Assembly: GCF_019636135.1 (NCBI RefSeq)
Contig: NZ_JAHBYD010000026.1
Span: 1 to 64,000 of the forward strand
DNA length: 64,000 nt
Direction of reading: 5' to 3'
Origin: Phenylobacterium sp.
Lineage (GTDB): Bacteria > Pseudomonadota > Alphaproteobacteria > Caulobacterales > Caulobacteraceae
Part shown: positions 1-7,315 of the stretch, in pieces
How the letters are laid out: the number at the start of each line of letters is the position of its first letter
Position numbering within the stretch: the first letter of the stretch is position 1
Notes under the pieces: model-generated
Database searches by the model: none
The model's input: only the letters and a program-made list of their open reading frames with translations
Told to the model about the DNA's origin: nothing
Position numbers and translations under genes: made by a program

Positions 1-1
1 C

Positions 2-58
2 GCCGAGGCGATCGTGAGGGCGTGGCACGCGGCTCGCAGCGTCATCCGGCCCGCCTAG
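2..58 (+). CDS. 3' end of an unidentified gene (partial)
   Basis: One frame stays open from base 2 to a TAG at 56-58 and encodes 18 residues with ordinary composition for this genome (AEAIVRAWHAARS...). It would converge on the Rieske oxygenase gene, whose own stop lies at 55-57, so both genes would end on the same CTAG tetranucleotide. Too little is present to name a family, and a chance open frame in GC-rich DNA is possible. Confidence 0.35.
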   Translation, partial: AEAIVRAWHAARSVIRPA

Positions 59-1146
59 CTCCGCCACCTCAGGGTCGCGGGCTCCACGGGGTTCACGAAC
101 GCCCGCCCCTCGCGGCGGCTGGCGAGCCATTCGCGCTTCAGGGCCTGGTACCACTTGGCCTGGCGGTCGGCGTCGTCGAGCCAGAGCAGCGCCGGGTCGT
201 GCTTCAGGCCCTGGTTCTGCAACTCCACCATCTCGGCGTCCTGGCGCAGGAAGGTGCGCGCCATCGCGCCCACCACCGGCTTCAGCAGCGTGAAGGCCGG
301 ATGGTCCGACCAGGCGATCTGGGTCACCCGGGTGCGCGCCCCGTCGATCGGCGTCAGGCAGGTCAGCGACAGCACCTGGCGCCTGCCCACCGTCACGTGC
401 TCCCAGCGCAGGCCGGGCAGGCGGAAGGTGATCTCGGTGAGCGGCTGGCCGCCCAGGATCGCGTAGGCGCGGCTGTTCTTCGAGGGCGCGTGCCGCACCA
501 TGGCGAAGCCCTGCTCGCGCGGTTCGAAGCGCTTCTCCTTGTCGTGCTCGGACCCCGCCGTGCGCCACCACCACTGCCGGTGGACGTAGGGGCCGTGCGC
601 CGGGTCCATCAGCCCCACGACCGCCTGGTCGATATGCGCCTCGAACACCATCCGGTCGACCAGCTTCGGCGCGCCGCCGACCACGCCGGGGAAGGCCGGC
701 GCGGGATGGTCGGGCTCGGACGCGGGCGACGCGCCCATCCAGACGAACACCATCCCCTGGCTCTCGGCCACCGGATAGCGCCGCACGCGGATGCGTTCGG
801 TCTCCATCGCCTGGTCGGCGGTCAGCGACGGGATCGCCGCGCAGGCGCCGTCGGCCCGGAAGCGCCAGCCGTGGTAGGGGCAGGCCACCGTCTCGGCGCC
901 CGCGGCGTCGCGGTGGAACCGCCCGGCCGACAGCGGCGCGGCCCGGTGCGGGCACACATCGCGCAGGGCGAACAACTCGCCGCCGCGGCTGCGGCCCAGC
1001 ATCACCGGCTCGCCCAGCATCTCGACGTGGTTGAGCTTGCCCGGCTTCAGGTCGCCGGACAGCGCGCCCAGGTACCAGGCGTCGGTCAGGAATCCCTGGC
1101 CGAAACGTGTCTCGGCGCGGGTGGTGCGGGTCTCGCCGTCAGGCAT
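55..1146 (-). CDS. Rieske 2Fe-2S aromatic ring-hydroxylating oxygenase, alpha subunit
   Basis: The protein (363 aa from the ATG at 1146) has an N-terminal Rieske domain with the CPH...CPYHGW cluster-binding pair at about residues 60-85, and a C-terminal catalytic domain. The catalytic domain carries a DxxHxxxxH iron-binding motif (MDPAHGPYVH), as in vanillate/phenylpropionate-type mononuclear oxygenases. Such enzymes use electrons from a separate reductase to hydroxylate or demethylate a ring or related substrate. No reductase gene lies next to it and the substrate cannot be read from sequence. An in-frame start 60 bases upstream exists but adds low-complexity residues without family resemblance, so the inner ATG is preferred. 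Confidence 0.88.
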   Translation of the reverse strand: MPDGETRTTRAETRFGQGFLTDAWYLGALSGDLKPGKLNHVEMLGEPVMLGRSRGGELFALRDVCPHRAAPLSAGRFHRDAAGAETVACPYHGWRFRADGACAAIPSLTADQAMETERIRVRRYPVAESQGMVFVWMGASPASEPDHPAPAFPGVVGGAPKLVDRMVFEAHIDQAVVGLMDPAHGPYVHRQWWWRTAGSEHDKEKRFEPREQGFAMVRHAPSKNSRAYAILGGQPLTEITFRLPGLRWEHVTVGRRQVLSLTCLTPIDGARTRVTQIAWSDHPAFTLLKPVVGAMARTFLRQDAEMVELQNQGLKHDPALLWLDDADRQAKWYQALKREWLASRREGRAFVNPVEPATLRWRS

Positions 1147-1210
1147 GGTCGCGTTCACGCATACTGCGCCCTGAGTACGCGGGCGCCCGGCCCAACGTCC
1201 ATTCAACTCT

Positions 1211-1389
1211 GGCCTCCTCTCCCCCCGCGAAGCGGAGAGGGAGAGGGCAGGGAGAGGGCGGCGCAGGTCGGAGATCCACTCCGAGGCGCCGCGAGGACCC
1301 TCGGGCCACCCCCTTGCGGGCCGACGTTCGGAGCCGCCCTCTCCCTACCCTCTCCCTCTCTCGCGCCTTCGGCGCTTGGGGGAGAGGCG
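1211..1389. repeat. Long intergenic inverted repeat, CTCTCCC family
   Basis: Both ends are CCTCTCCCCC / GGGGGAGAGG, and the inner arms repeat the pattern (GGGAGAGGGCAGGGAGAGGGCGGC against GCCGCCCTCTCCC, taken in parts). The two minus-strand genes on either side leave only this element between them. Close copies lie at 55319-55495 and 40628-40818, with shorter relatives elsewhere in the window. Confidence 0.85.
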
Positions 1390-1390
1390 A

Positions 1391-3001
1391 TCACGATACC
1401 GGCCGCAGGAAGCAGGCGGCGTAGGGCGAGAGGCCGACGGACTCGCCGCGCAGGTCGGCCTCGCCGTTGCGGAGCGGCAGCAGCTCGGCCTGCGCCAGGC
1501 CCGGATGGGCGAACACCTGCGGCTCGCCCGAGAAGTTGAAGACGCACAGCACGTCGCCGTCCTCGTGCGCGCGGACGAAGGCCACCAGCGGCGCCGGCAC
1601 GCCCAGGAACGCGATGTCGCCCACGCCGAGCGCCGGCGTCGCCTTCCGGAGCGCGATCATCTCCTTGGAGAAGCTCAGCACCGAGTCCGGGTCCGCGCCC
1701 TGTTCCTCCACCGAGAGCCCCCGGTGCTCGGCCGCCAGCGGCAGCCAGGGCTCGCCGTCGGTGAAGCCCATGTTCTCGCCCGCCGTCCACGGCATCGGCG
1801 TGCGGCACCCGTCGCGGCCGCCGTCGTAGGGCCAGTAGAGGTCGCCCACCGGGTCGCGAAGCTGGTCGCGCGTCAGCGACGCCTGCGGCAGCCCCAGCTC
1901 CTCGCCCTGGTAGACCAGCGTCGTCCCCTTCAGCGCGATCAGCAGCGCGAACATCATCTTCGCCAGTTCCGGCGAGGCGTCCTTCCCGCCGAACCGCGAG
2001 ACGGTGCGCGGCACGTCGTGGTTCGAGAAGCTGATGGTCGGCCAGTGGCCCGGGAACCGCGCCAGGGTGTCGTAGTGCCGGGTGACGAACCCGGCCTCCA
2101 GCCTGCGCTGCAGCAGCATCACGAAGGTGTAGCCCGAGTGCAGCCCGTCCGCCGGCGACAGGTAGGCGCCGCACCGCTCCTCCTCCTCGGAGAACTCGCC
2201 GAACACGAAGCGGTCGGGGAAGGCGTCCACCCGCCGCCGGATGACGTCCAGGGTCTCGACGTTCTCCTCGAGGTTGGAGTCGTAGAAGTGGAACTGCAGG
2301 TTGCCGGCGTGGCTCCAGTTCAGCCCGCGGCGCTCGGCCATCGGCACGGGCGGGTTCGGCGTCAGCGCCGCGTCGTGCAGGAAGGTGCCGGCCACGTCGA
2401 GCCGGAAGCCGTCGACGCCCTTGTCCAGCCAGTAGTCCAGCACCGAGAGCGCCGCCTCCCGCGCCCCCGGATCGCGCCAGTTCAGCTTCGGCTGCTGGCG
2501 CAGGAACTTGTGGTGGTAGTGCTGCCGCCGCGCCGGCTGGTAGGCCCAGGCGGGGCCGCCGAACACCGAGAGCCAGTTGTTCGGCGCCGTCCCGTCCGCC
2601 TGCGGGTCGGCCCAGACGTACCAGTCGGCCTTGGGCCCGTCCTTGCCGCCGGTCAGGCTCTCCACGAACCACGGATGGACGTCGGAGGTGTGGGAGAGCA
2701 CCTCGTCCAGCACCACCTTCAGCCCGCGCGCATGGGCCTCGTCCAGCAGCGCCTGGAAATCCTCCAGCGTCCCGTAGTCCGCCTGGATGCCTTCGAAGTC
2801 GGCGATGTCGTAGCCCCAGTCGCGGTTCGGCGACGGGTGGATCGGCGACAGCCAGATCCCGTCCACGCCCAGGCCCTGGATGTAGTCGAGCTTGGACATC
2901 AGCCCCGGCAGGTCGCCGTGCCCGTCCCCGTCCGAGTCGCAGAAGCTGCGCACATACACGTGGTAGAGGATCGCGCCCTTCCACCAGGGATCAGCCGCCA
3001 T
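1391..3001 (-). CDS. Alpha-glucosidase, glycoside hydrolase family 13
   Basis: The 536-aa protein is a full-length GH13 oligo-1,6-glucosidase/alpha-glucosidase. It has the usual start (WWKGAILYHVYVRSF), the nucleophile Asp202 in DGFRLDV, the acid/base Glu269 in FGEFSE, and the transition-state Asp329 in SNHD. Predicted role is cytoplasmic hydrolysis of terminal alpha-linked glucose from short malto- or isomalto-oligosaccharides, or sucrose-like substrates. The ATG at 3001 is the first Met of the homologous region; longer upstream reading is the shadow of clpP. No transporter or regulator is adjacent, so the exact sugar is open. Confidence 0.93.
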   Translation of the reverse strand: MAADPWWKGAILYHVYVRSFCDSDGDGHGDLPGLMSKLDYIQGLGVDGIWLSPIHPSPNRDWGYDIADFEGIQADYGTLEDFQALLDEAHARGLKVVLDEVLSHTSDVHPWFVESLTGGKDGPKADWYVWADPQADGTAPNNWLSVFGGPAWAYQPARRQHYHHKFLRQQPKLNWRDPGAREAALSVLDYWLDKGVDGFRLDVAGTFLHDAALTPNPPVPMAERRGLNWSHAGNLQFHFYDSNLEENVETLDVIRRRVDAFPDRFVFGEFSEEEERCGAYLSPADGLHSGYTFVMLLQRRLEAGFVTRHYDTLARFPGHWPTISFSNHDVPRTVSRFGGKDASPELAKMMFALLIALKGTTLVYQGEELGLPQASLTRDQLRDPVGDLYWPYDGGRDGCRTPMPWTAGENMGFTDGEPWLPLAAEHRGLSVEEQGADPDSVLSFSKEMIALRKATPALGVGDIAFLGVPAPLVAFVRAHEDGDVLCVFNFSGEPQVFAHPGLAQAELLPLRNGEADLRGESVGLSPYAACFLRPVS

Positions 3002-3013
3002 CGCGCCCTCCGC

Positions 3014-3055
3014 TCTCACCTCCCCCTCCCGCCGCTGCGCGGGGGAGGTGAGGCG
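3014..3055. repeat. Short palindrome of the CTCCCCC type
   Basis: CACCTCCCCC and GGGGGAGGTG pair around a GC-rich loop between the stop of the ClpP-like gene and the start of the GH13 gene, both on the minus strand. It may act as a terminator or an RNA-stabilising hairpin for the upstream gene; there is no T-run. Confidence 0.65.
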
Positions 3056-3060
3056 TTTGG

Positions 3061-3681
3061 CTAGACCTCCGACGCGTCGGTGATGATCTTGCCTACCAGG
3101 CCGTACTCGACCGCCTGCTCGGCGCTCATCCAGAAGTTCCGCTGGGTGTCCTTGACGACCTTCTCGTAGGTCTGCCCGGTCTCGGCGGCGATCGTGCGGT
3201 TGATGCGCTCCTGCATCTTGATGATCTCCTCGGCCTCGATCTGGATGTCCGAGGCCTGGCCGCGCACGCCGCCGGCCGGCTGGTGCAGCAGGAAGCGGGT
3301 GTTCGGCAGGCAGAGCCGGTTTTCCTTCTTCGCGCCCAGGAAGATGTGCGCGCCCGACGAGGCCACCCAGCCCGTCCCGATCACCTTCACCTGCGCGCCG
3401 CAGAAGCGGATCATGTCGTGGACGGTGTCGCCGCTCTCCACGTGGCCGCCCGGCGAGTTGATGATCACGCGGATCGGCTTGTCGCTCTCGGCGGCCAGCG
3501 CGGTGATCTGCGCGGTGACGCGCTCGGCCAGGCGCATGTCGATCTCGCCGAAGATCAGGACGGTGCGGCTCTTGAACAGCGCGTTCTGCACCGGCCCGGC
3601 CGTCATCGGCATGTCGGGCAGGCGGCCCTTGTCCTCGTCGTCGCCGTCTTCGTCGTCGAGGTAGGAAGTCCACTTCAGCAT
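3061..3681 (-). CDS. ClpP-like serine protease subunit with Asn in the catalytic triad
   Basis: The 206-aa protein aligns end to end with ClpP, the barrel-forming peptidase subunit of ATP-dependent Clp proteases. The N-terminus is unusually acidic (DDEDGDDEDK, residues 9-18). The nucleophile Ser108 (GWVASSGA) and His133 (LLHQP) are in place. By alignment to E. coli, the catalytic Asp of DTERDRF is Asn182 here (DTQRNFW). Listeria ClpP1 is known to carry an Asn at this position. No clpX or tig gene is adjacent, unlike the housekeeping clpP locus of alphaproteobacteria, so this is probably a second paralogue that works alone poorly or in mixed rings. The mixed-ring idea is inference. Confidence 0.9.
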   Translation of the reverse strand: MLKWTSYLDDEDGDDEDKGRLPDMPMTAGPVQNALFKSRTVLIFGEIDMRLAERVTAQITALAAESDKPIRVIINSPGGHVESGDTVHDMIRFCGAQVKVIGTGWVASSGAHIFLGAKKENRLCLPNTRFLLHQPAGGVRGQASDIQIEAEEIIKMQERINRTIAAETGQTYEKVVKDTQRNFWMSAEQAVEYGLVGKIITDASEV

Positions 3682-3787
3682 AGGTCGCGCCTCAAAGTCG
3701 GGTGTGTGCCCTTGGAGTTATTGGTCCGCCGCGGTTCCGGCAAGTGCGGAAGGATCGCAGAGCGCCGCTCATCCACCCCAACGAACC

Positions 3788-4231
3788 CTAACCCCACCGC
3801 TCGCGGTCGGCGTGGTCCTGGGCGGTGGGTTCGATCCAGCGTTCGCCGTCGGGGCCGTGCTCCTTCTTCCAGAAGGGGGCGCGGGACTTCAGGTAGTCCA
3901 TCAGGAAGTCGCAGGCCTCGAAGGCGGCGCGGCGGTGGCCGGCGGCGGCGGCCACGAAGACGATGGGCTCGCCCGGCGCGATGCGGCCGACCCGGTGCAG
4001 GATGGCGAGGTCGTGCAGGCCGAAGCGCTCGCGGGCCTGGTCGGCGATCCTGCCGATCTCGGCCTCGGTGAAGCCGGGGTAGGCCTCCAGCTCCAGGATC
4101 GCGGTCGCGCCGGCCTCGGCGCGGGCGATGCCGGTGAAGGTGGCCACCGCGCCGGTCTCAGTGCGGCCCTTCGTGAATTCGGTCAGGAGCGCGCCGGGGT
4201 CGAAGGGCGCCTCGGTGAGCCGGATGCTCAT
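3788..4231 (-). CDS. moaE: Molybdopterin synthase catalytic subunit MoaE
   Basis: At 147 aa it has normal MoaE length and the family signatures GAVATFTGIAR near the N-terminus, HRVGRIAPGE and the C-terminal PFWKKE containing the catalytic lysines. MoaE with two thiocarboxylated MoaD units converts cyclic pyranopterin monophosphate into molybdopterin. The gene is last in a minus-strand moaA-moaD-moaE row. A 66-bp spacer separates it from moaD and includes a small CTCCGC/GGCGGAG hairpin next to a GGAGTAGG ribosome site. Confidence 0.95.
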   Translation of the reverse strand: MSIRLTEAPFDPGALLTEFTKGRTETGAVATFTGIARAEAGATAILELEAYPGFTEAEIGRIADQARERFGLHDLAILHRVGRIAPGEPIVFVAAAAGHRRAAFEACDFLMDYLKSRAPFWKKEHGPDGERWIEPTAQDHADRERWG

Positions 4232-4297
4232 CCTACTCCGCTCCTGGCGGAGCTACGAAGGATCGACCAGACCCTCCGAAGCCTTGGCGAAGGAAGG

Positions 4298-4537
4298 TCA
4301 TCCGCCGCTCATGGGCGGCAGGAAGGCGACCTCGCTGCTGGCGCTCAGCGCCACGTCGCCGCGGACGACGGCCTGATCCACCGCCACCTGCACGCCCTTG
4401 CCGCCCAGCGCCGCGCCCAGGTCGGCGTCCTCGGCGGCGAGGACGCTGCGCAGCTCCGCGACGGACGCCGCCGCGATCCGGCGCTCGCGCCAGCCGGCGA
4501 GGTCGCGCAAGGGACCGAAGAGCAGCACGCGGGCCAT
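4298..4537 (-). CDS. moaD: Molybdopterin synthase sulfur-carrier subunit MoaD
   Basis: This is a 79-aa ubiquitin-fold protein with the required C-terminal Gly-Gly (PPMSGG), which is adenylated and thiocarboxylated before sulfur transfer in molybdopterin synthase. It begins 3 bp after the moaA stop on the minus strand, so the two genes are probably translationally coupled. Sequence similarity outside the C-terminus is modest, as usual for MoaD; context makes the call firm. Confidence 0.93.
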   Translation of the reverse strand: MARVLLFGPLRDLAGWRERRIAAASVAELRSVLAAEDADLGAALGGKGVQVAVDQAVVRGDVALSASSEVAFLPPMSGG

Positions 4538-4540
4538 GGC

Positions 4541-5608
4541 TCAGCCGCCCGTGGTGGACATGTGCCGCGCCACGGCGGGCCGCCTGCGGGCGATCTGGAA
4601 GTCGTGGCCCCTGGGCTTCACGTCCACGCCGCCGCGGATGGCGGCGACCAGCTCGGCGTCGCTCGCGCCCGCCCGCAGGACCGCGCGCAGGTCGGTGGCG
4701 TCCTCCTGGCCGAGGCAGGTGTGCAGCGTGCCGGTGCAGGTGAGCCGCACCCGGTTGCAGGTTTCGCAGAAGTTGTGGCTGAGCGGGGTGATGAGGCCGA
4801 GCCGCCCGCCGGTCTCGGCGATGCGGACGTAGCGGGCCGGGCCGCCGGTGGAGAGCGGCAGGTCCTCCAGCGTCCAGAAGCTCTCCAGCTCGGCGCGGAC
4901 GTCCTTCAGCGACAGGAACTCGTCGGTGCGGTCGACGTCGACCTCGCCCATCGGCATCGTCTCGATCAGCGTCAGGTCGCAGCCGCGCCCGTGCGCCCAG
5001 CGGATGAGGTCGGGGATCTCCCGGGCGTTGGAATCGGCCAGCGCCACCGCGTTGATCTTCACCGAGAGTCCAGCAGCCTGCGCCGCCGCGATACCCGCCT
5101 GCACCCTCGCAAGATCGCCCCCGCGGGTGAGCTTGCGGAAGAGGTCGGGCCGCAGCGTGTCCATCGAGACGTTCACGCGCTGCACGCCCGCCGCCGCCAG
5201 CTCGGGCGCGAACTCGGCCAGCCGCGTGCCGTTGGTGGTGAGCGTGAGCTCGTCCAGCGCGCCGGTCTTCAGATGGCGCGCCAGGCTGCGGACCAGGTCC
5301 ATCATGCCCTTGCGCACCAGGGGTTCGCCCCCGGTCAGCCGCAGCTTGCGCGCGCCCAGCGACACGAACGCCGAGGCGACGCGGTCCAGCTCCTCCAGCG
5401 TCAGCACCTCCGCCTTCGGCAGGAAGGTCATGTGCTCGGCCATGCAGTAGACGCAGCGCAGGTCGCAGCGGTCGGTGACCGACAGGCGCAGGTAGGTCAC
5501 CGTGCGGCCGAAGCCGTCGGCCAGCGCCCGGCGCGCGACGGGACCGGGATCGAGGGGCCTGGGACCGAGGGGGCTGTGCGGGGCGGCGATGTCGTCGTAC
5601 GGCGTCAT
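4541..5608 (-). CDS. moaA: GTP 3',8-cyclase MoaA (radical SAM)
   Basis: The 355-aa protein carries the radical SAM cluster motif CDLRCVYC (Cys48, Cys52, Cys55) and the second C-terminal [4Fe-4S] site (CETCNRVRLTCTGTLHTC). It also has the terminal Gly-Gly typical of MoaA. It catalyses the first step of molybdenum cofactor synthesis, GTP to 3',8-cyclo-7,8-dihydro-GTP, with MoaC, which is not in this window. It heads the moaA-moaD-moaE row and is only 29 bp from a divergent MocA-like gene. Confidence 0.96.
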   Translation of the reverse strand: MTPYDDIAAPHSPLGPRPLDPGPVARRALADGFGRTVTYLRLSVTDRCDLRCVYCMAEHMTFLPKAEVLTLEELDRVASAFVSLGARKLRLTGGEPLVRKGMMDLVRSLARHLKTGALDELTLTTNGTRLAEFAPELAAAGVQRVNVSMDTLRPDLFRKLTRGGDLARVQAGIAAAQAAGLSVKINAVALADSNAREIPDLIRWAHGRGCDLTLIETMPMGEVDVDRTDEFLSLKDVRAELESFWTLEDLPLSTGGPARYVRIAETGGRLGLITPLSHNFCETCNRVRLTCTGTLHTCLGQEDATDLRAVLRAGASDAELVAAIRGGVDVKPRGHDFQIARRRPAVARHMSTTGG

Positions 5609-5637
5609 TCGAACGCCAAGATAGGAGGAAAGGCCGC

Positions 5638-6222
5638 GTGACGACAGGCGCCGACTTCGCCGCGCTGGTCCTGGCCGCCGGCGCGGCCTCGCGGTTCGGG
5701 GGCGGCAAGCTGACGGCCGCCTACCGCGGCGCGCCGCTGGTCCATGGCGCGCTGGCGGCCGCGCGGGCCTCGGGCGGCGCGATCACCGTCGTGACCGGAG
5801 CGGACGCAGACGCGGTGGCGGATGCGGCGCGGGCGTTCGATCCCGGCGTGCGGATCGTCCATGCGGCCGGCCACGCCGAGGGCATGGCCGCCTCGCTCAG
5901 GGCCGGGATCGCGGGCCTGCCCGACGGGCTCGCGGGCGCCTTCGTGTTCCTGGGCGACATGCCGCGGATCCCGCACGCGGTGCTGGCGCCGCTGGCCGAA
6001 GCGGTGCGTGGCGGCGCGCCGGCCGCGGCCCCGACCTTCCAGGGCGTGCGGGGCCACCCCGTCGTGCTGTCGGCGGCGCTCTTCGCAGGCGCGCGGACGC
6101 TCAGCGGCGACGTCGGCGCGCGGCCGCTGATCCAGGGGCTGGGCGCGCGGCTGGCGCTCGTGGAGGCGCCCGACGACGGCGTGCTCTTCGATGTGGACGA
6201 ACGGCCCGATCTGGCCGGCTAG
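5638..6222 (+). CDS. MocA-like molybdenum cofactor nucleotidyltransferase
   Basis: This 194-aa NTP-transferase-fold protein has the LAAGxASRFGGGKL nucleotide-binding loop at residues 11-25, GDMPR as the metal-binding Asp, and the GHPVVL and GDVGARPLI stretches characteristic of MocA/MobA-like enzymes. The RGHPV motif fits MocA (CTP:molybdopterin) better than MobA (GTP). MocA makes the MCD cofactor used by xanthine-dehydrogenase-type enzymes. The start is a GTG at 5638 with a strong AGGAGG site 10 bases upstream. The gene is divergent from moaA, giving a compact molybdenum cofactor locus. Confidence 0.85.
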   Translation: MTTGADFAALVLAAGAASRFGGGKLTAAYRGAPLVHGALAAARASGGAITVVTGADADAVADAARAFDPGVRIVHAAGHAEGMAASLRAGIAGLPDGLAGAFVFLGDMPRIPHAVLAPLAEAVRGGAPAAAPTFQGVRGHPVVLSAALFAGARTLSGDVGARPLIQGLGARLALVEAPDDGVLFDVDERPDLAG

Positions 6223-6325
6223 AGCATTCGGCGGTTCGCTTGAACCGTCGAATGCTCAACGCTTCGCTTGGAAATAGACCATTCGGCTTCCCGACCTCGG
6301 ACCTACCTAAGCGCCGAATGGTCTA
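6222..6325. repeat. Two-hairpin ATTCGG repeat element
   Basis: The first hairpin pairs 6222-6237 with 6242-6257 (GAGCATTCG.../...CGAATGCTC, one mismatch). The second pairs 6275-6287 with 6313-6325 (TAGACCATTCGGC / GCCGAATGGTCTA). A GCTTGGAAA linker joins them. A related element lies in reverse orientation at 8928-9001. The distal arm contains the stop codon of the 58-aa gene. Confidence 0.85.
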
Positions 6326-6499
6326 GACCTTGATGTCGACCTTGCCGCCCGTGCCGTTGCTGGGGGTGATGCGGACCTGGTCGGCCATGTTGAGCTGGCG
6401 CGCCGTGGCGGCGAGCGTCTGGGCGACCTGCACCGAGGTGGGCAGGCTCAGGGCCGTCCAGAGCCCCTGTCCGGAATTTCGTAGCTGCACGCTGACCAT
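6323..6499 (-). CDS. 58-residue small protein of unknown function
   Basis: An ATG at 6499 opens a 58-codon frame ending at TAG (6323-6325). The product begins MVSVQLRNSGQGLW and ends in a Gly- and Lys-containing tail. It has no signal peptide or membrane segment; residues 20-40 could form one amphipathic helix (VAQTLAATARQLN). Support for coding comes from balanced composition, a GAGG ribosome site about 11 bases upstream, a TAGGAT -10-like box, and a complete CtrA box 45-59 bases upstream. I do not recognise the family. Its stop codon falls inside a repeat hairpin arm, so the gene end may have been set by the repeat. Confidence 0.6.
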   Translation of the reverse strand: MVSVQLRNSGQGLWTALSLPTSVQVAQTLAATARQLNMADQVRITPSNGTGGKVDIKV

Positions 6500-6543
6500 A
6501 GCGTCTGCCTCGACATTCTGGTCGGCATCCTAATGGCCACATC

Positions 6544-6558
6544 TTAACCGGCAGTTAA
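6544..6558 (-). promoter_or_regulatory. CtrA box (TTAA-N7-TTAA)
   Basis: TTAA at 6544-6547 and TTAA at 6555-6558 are separated by exactly seven bases, and the site reads TTAACC... on the plus strand. This is the full consensus of the Caulobacterales cell-cycle regulator CtrA. It sits in the divergent gap between the 58-aa gene (minus) and the secreted-protein gene at 6711 (plus). Distance favours control of the small gene. Confidence 0.75.
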
Positions 6559-6710
6559 CCGCACCTCACTTTCTGGTTGTGGCGATCAACTGTCGCGGGT
6601 TTCCTCCCGCAGCCCGCCCGATGCGGGTCCCGTTTCGGATGACGTGTTCGCCGGACGCCGTCTTTCCAGCCTTGCTTGCCCCGGTGGCCGCGCCGCGCGA
6701 TGTTCGGCGC

Positions 6711-7178
6711 ATGGCGTTTCGTCTCGCACCCCTCCTCGCCGGTCTCGCGTGCGCCTTCGGCGCCGGCGCCGCGCTGGCCAGCGACTATATGGTGGTGACC
6801 TCCAGCGATCCGGCGTTCGCGCGCGGCCAGGGGTTCGACGCGGGCGCCAGGGTGGCGCTGGGCGCGGGGCAGAAGCTGACCCTGATGCATGCCTCGGGCG
6901 ACCTCGTCACCCTCAGGGGCGCGGCCGGCGGCGTGACACTGCCCAGGCGCATGGCCAACCAGGCCGAGGCCGACCGGCTGGCGATCCTGAAGGTGATGGT
7001 CGCGCCGGCCGCCAGGCAGATGGTGGGCTCCACCCGCACCCGCTCCGGCATCTGTCCGAGCCCGGAGAGCCTGACCAGCCTCGACGCCATCGTGCAGGTG
7101 CAGGCCGCGGGCTGCCGCGGCTCGGCCGGCGAGGCGCTGGAGACCTGGCTGGCCTCGCACGAGCCGCAGGACCCCTGA
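6711..7178 (+). CDS. Small secreted protein of unknown function
   Basis: Starting at the ATG at 6711, the 155-aa product opens with a classic signal peptide (MAFRLAPLLAGLACAFGAGAALA, given in part) and a predicted cleavage after ALA-SD. The mature part has a glycine- and valine-rich middle (GQKLTLMHASGDLV), suggestive of a beta-rich domain, and two cysteines near the C-terminus that could form a disulfide. It lies just upstream of the rplU promoter. An upstream frame extension lacks a ribosome site. Function is unknown; periplasmic location is inferred from the signal peptide. Confidence 0.75.
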   Translation: MAFRLAPLLAGLACAFGAGAALASDYMVVTSSDPAFARGQGFDAGARVALGAGQKLTLMHASGDLVTLRGAAGGVTLPRRMANQAEADRLAILKVMVAPAARQMVGSTRTRSGICPSPESLTSLDAIVQVQAAGCRGSAGEALETWLASHEPQDP

Positions 7179-7207
7179 GGGGCCGGCGCCGGCCCCGGGC
7201 CGGCGCA

Positions 7208-7235
7208 TTGACACCCCGCCCTTCCGCTGTATAAC
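7208..7235 (+). promoter_or_regulatory. Vegetative promoter of rplU-rpmA
   Basis: TTGACA (7208-7213) and TATAAC (7230-7235, within GCTGTATAAC) are separated by 16 bases and lie about 80 bp upstream of rplU. This is the best housekeeping-type promoter in the window and fits a strongly expressed ribosomal protein operon. Confidence 0.8.
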
Positions 7236-7315
7236 CGCGCCTCCCTCGTCCGGCGGGTCTCCGTCGGGCGCGAAAACGCTTTCAATCAAGAAGAAATACA
7301 AAGGCGCAGACGACG

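Noticed and set aside
22..1539. Plus-strand open frame of 505 codons opposite the Rieske gene
   Set aside because: It is the antisense shadow of the Rieske oxygenase and runs through the repeat; composition is Arg/His/Pro-rich with no domain.
1203..2984. Minus-strand 593-codon frame over the GH13 gene
   Set aside because: Out-of-frame shadow of the glucosidase; the real frame has all three catalytic residues.
3283..5641. Long plus-strand frames over clpP and the moa genes
   Set aside because: Antisense shadows; the minus-strand genes are clear family members.
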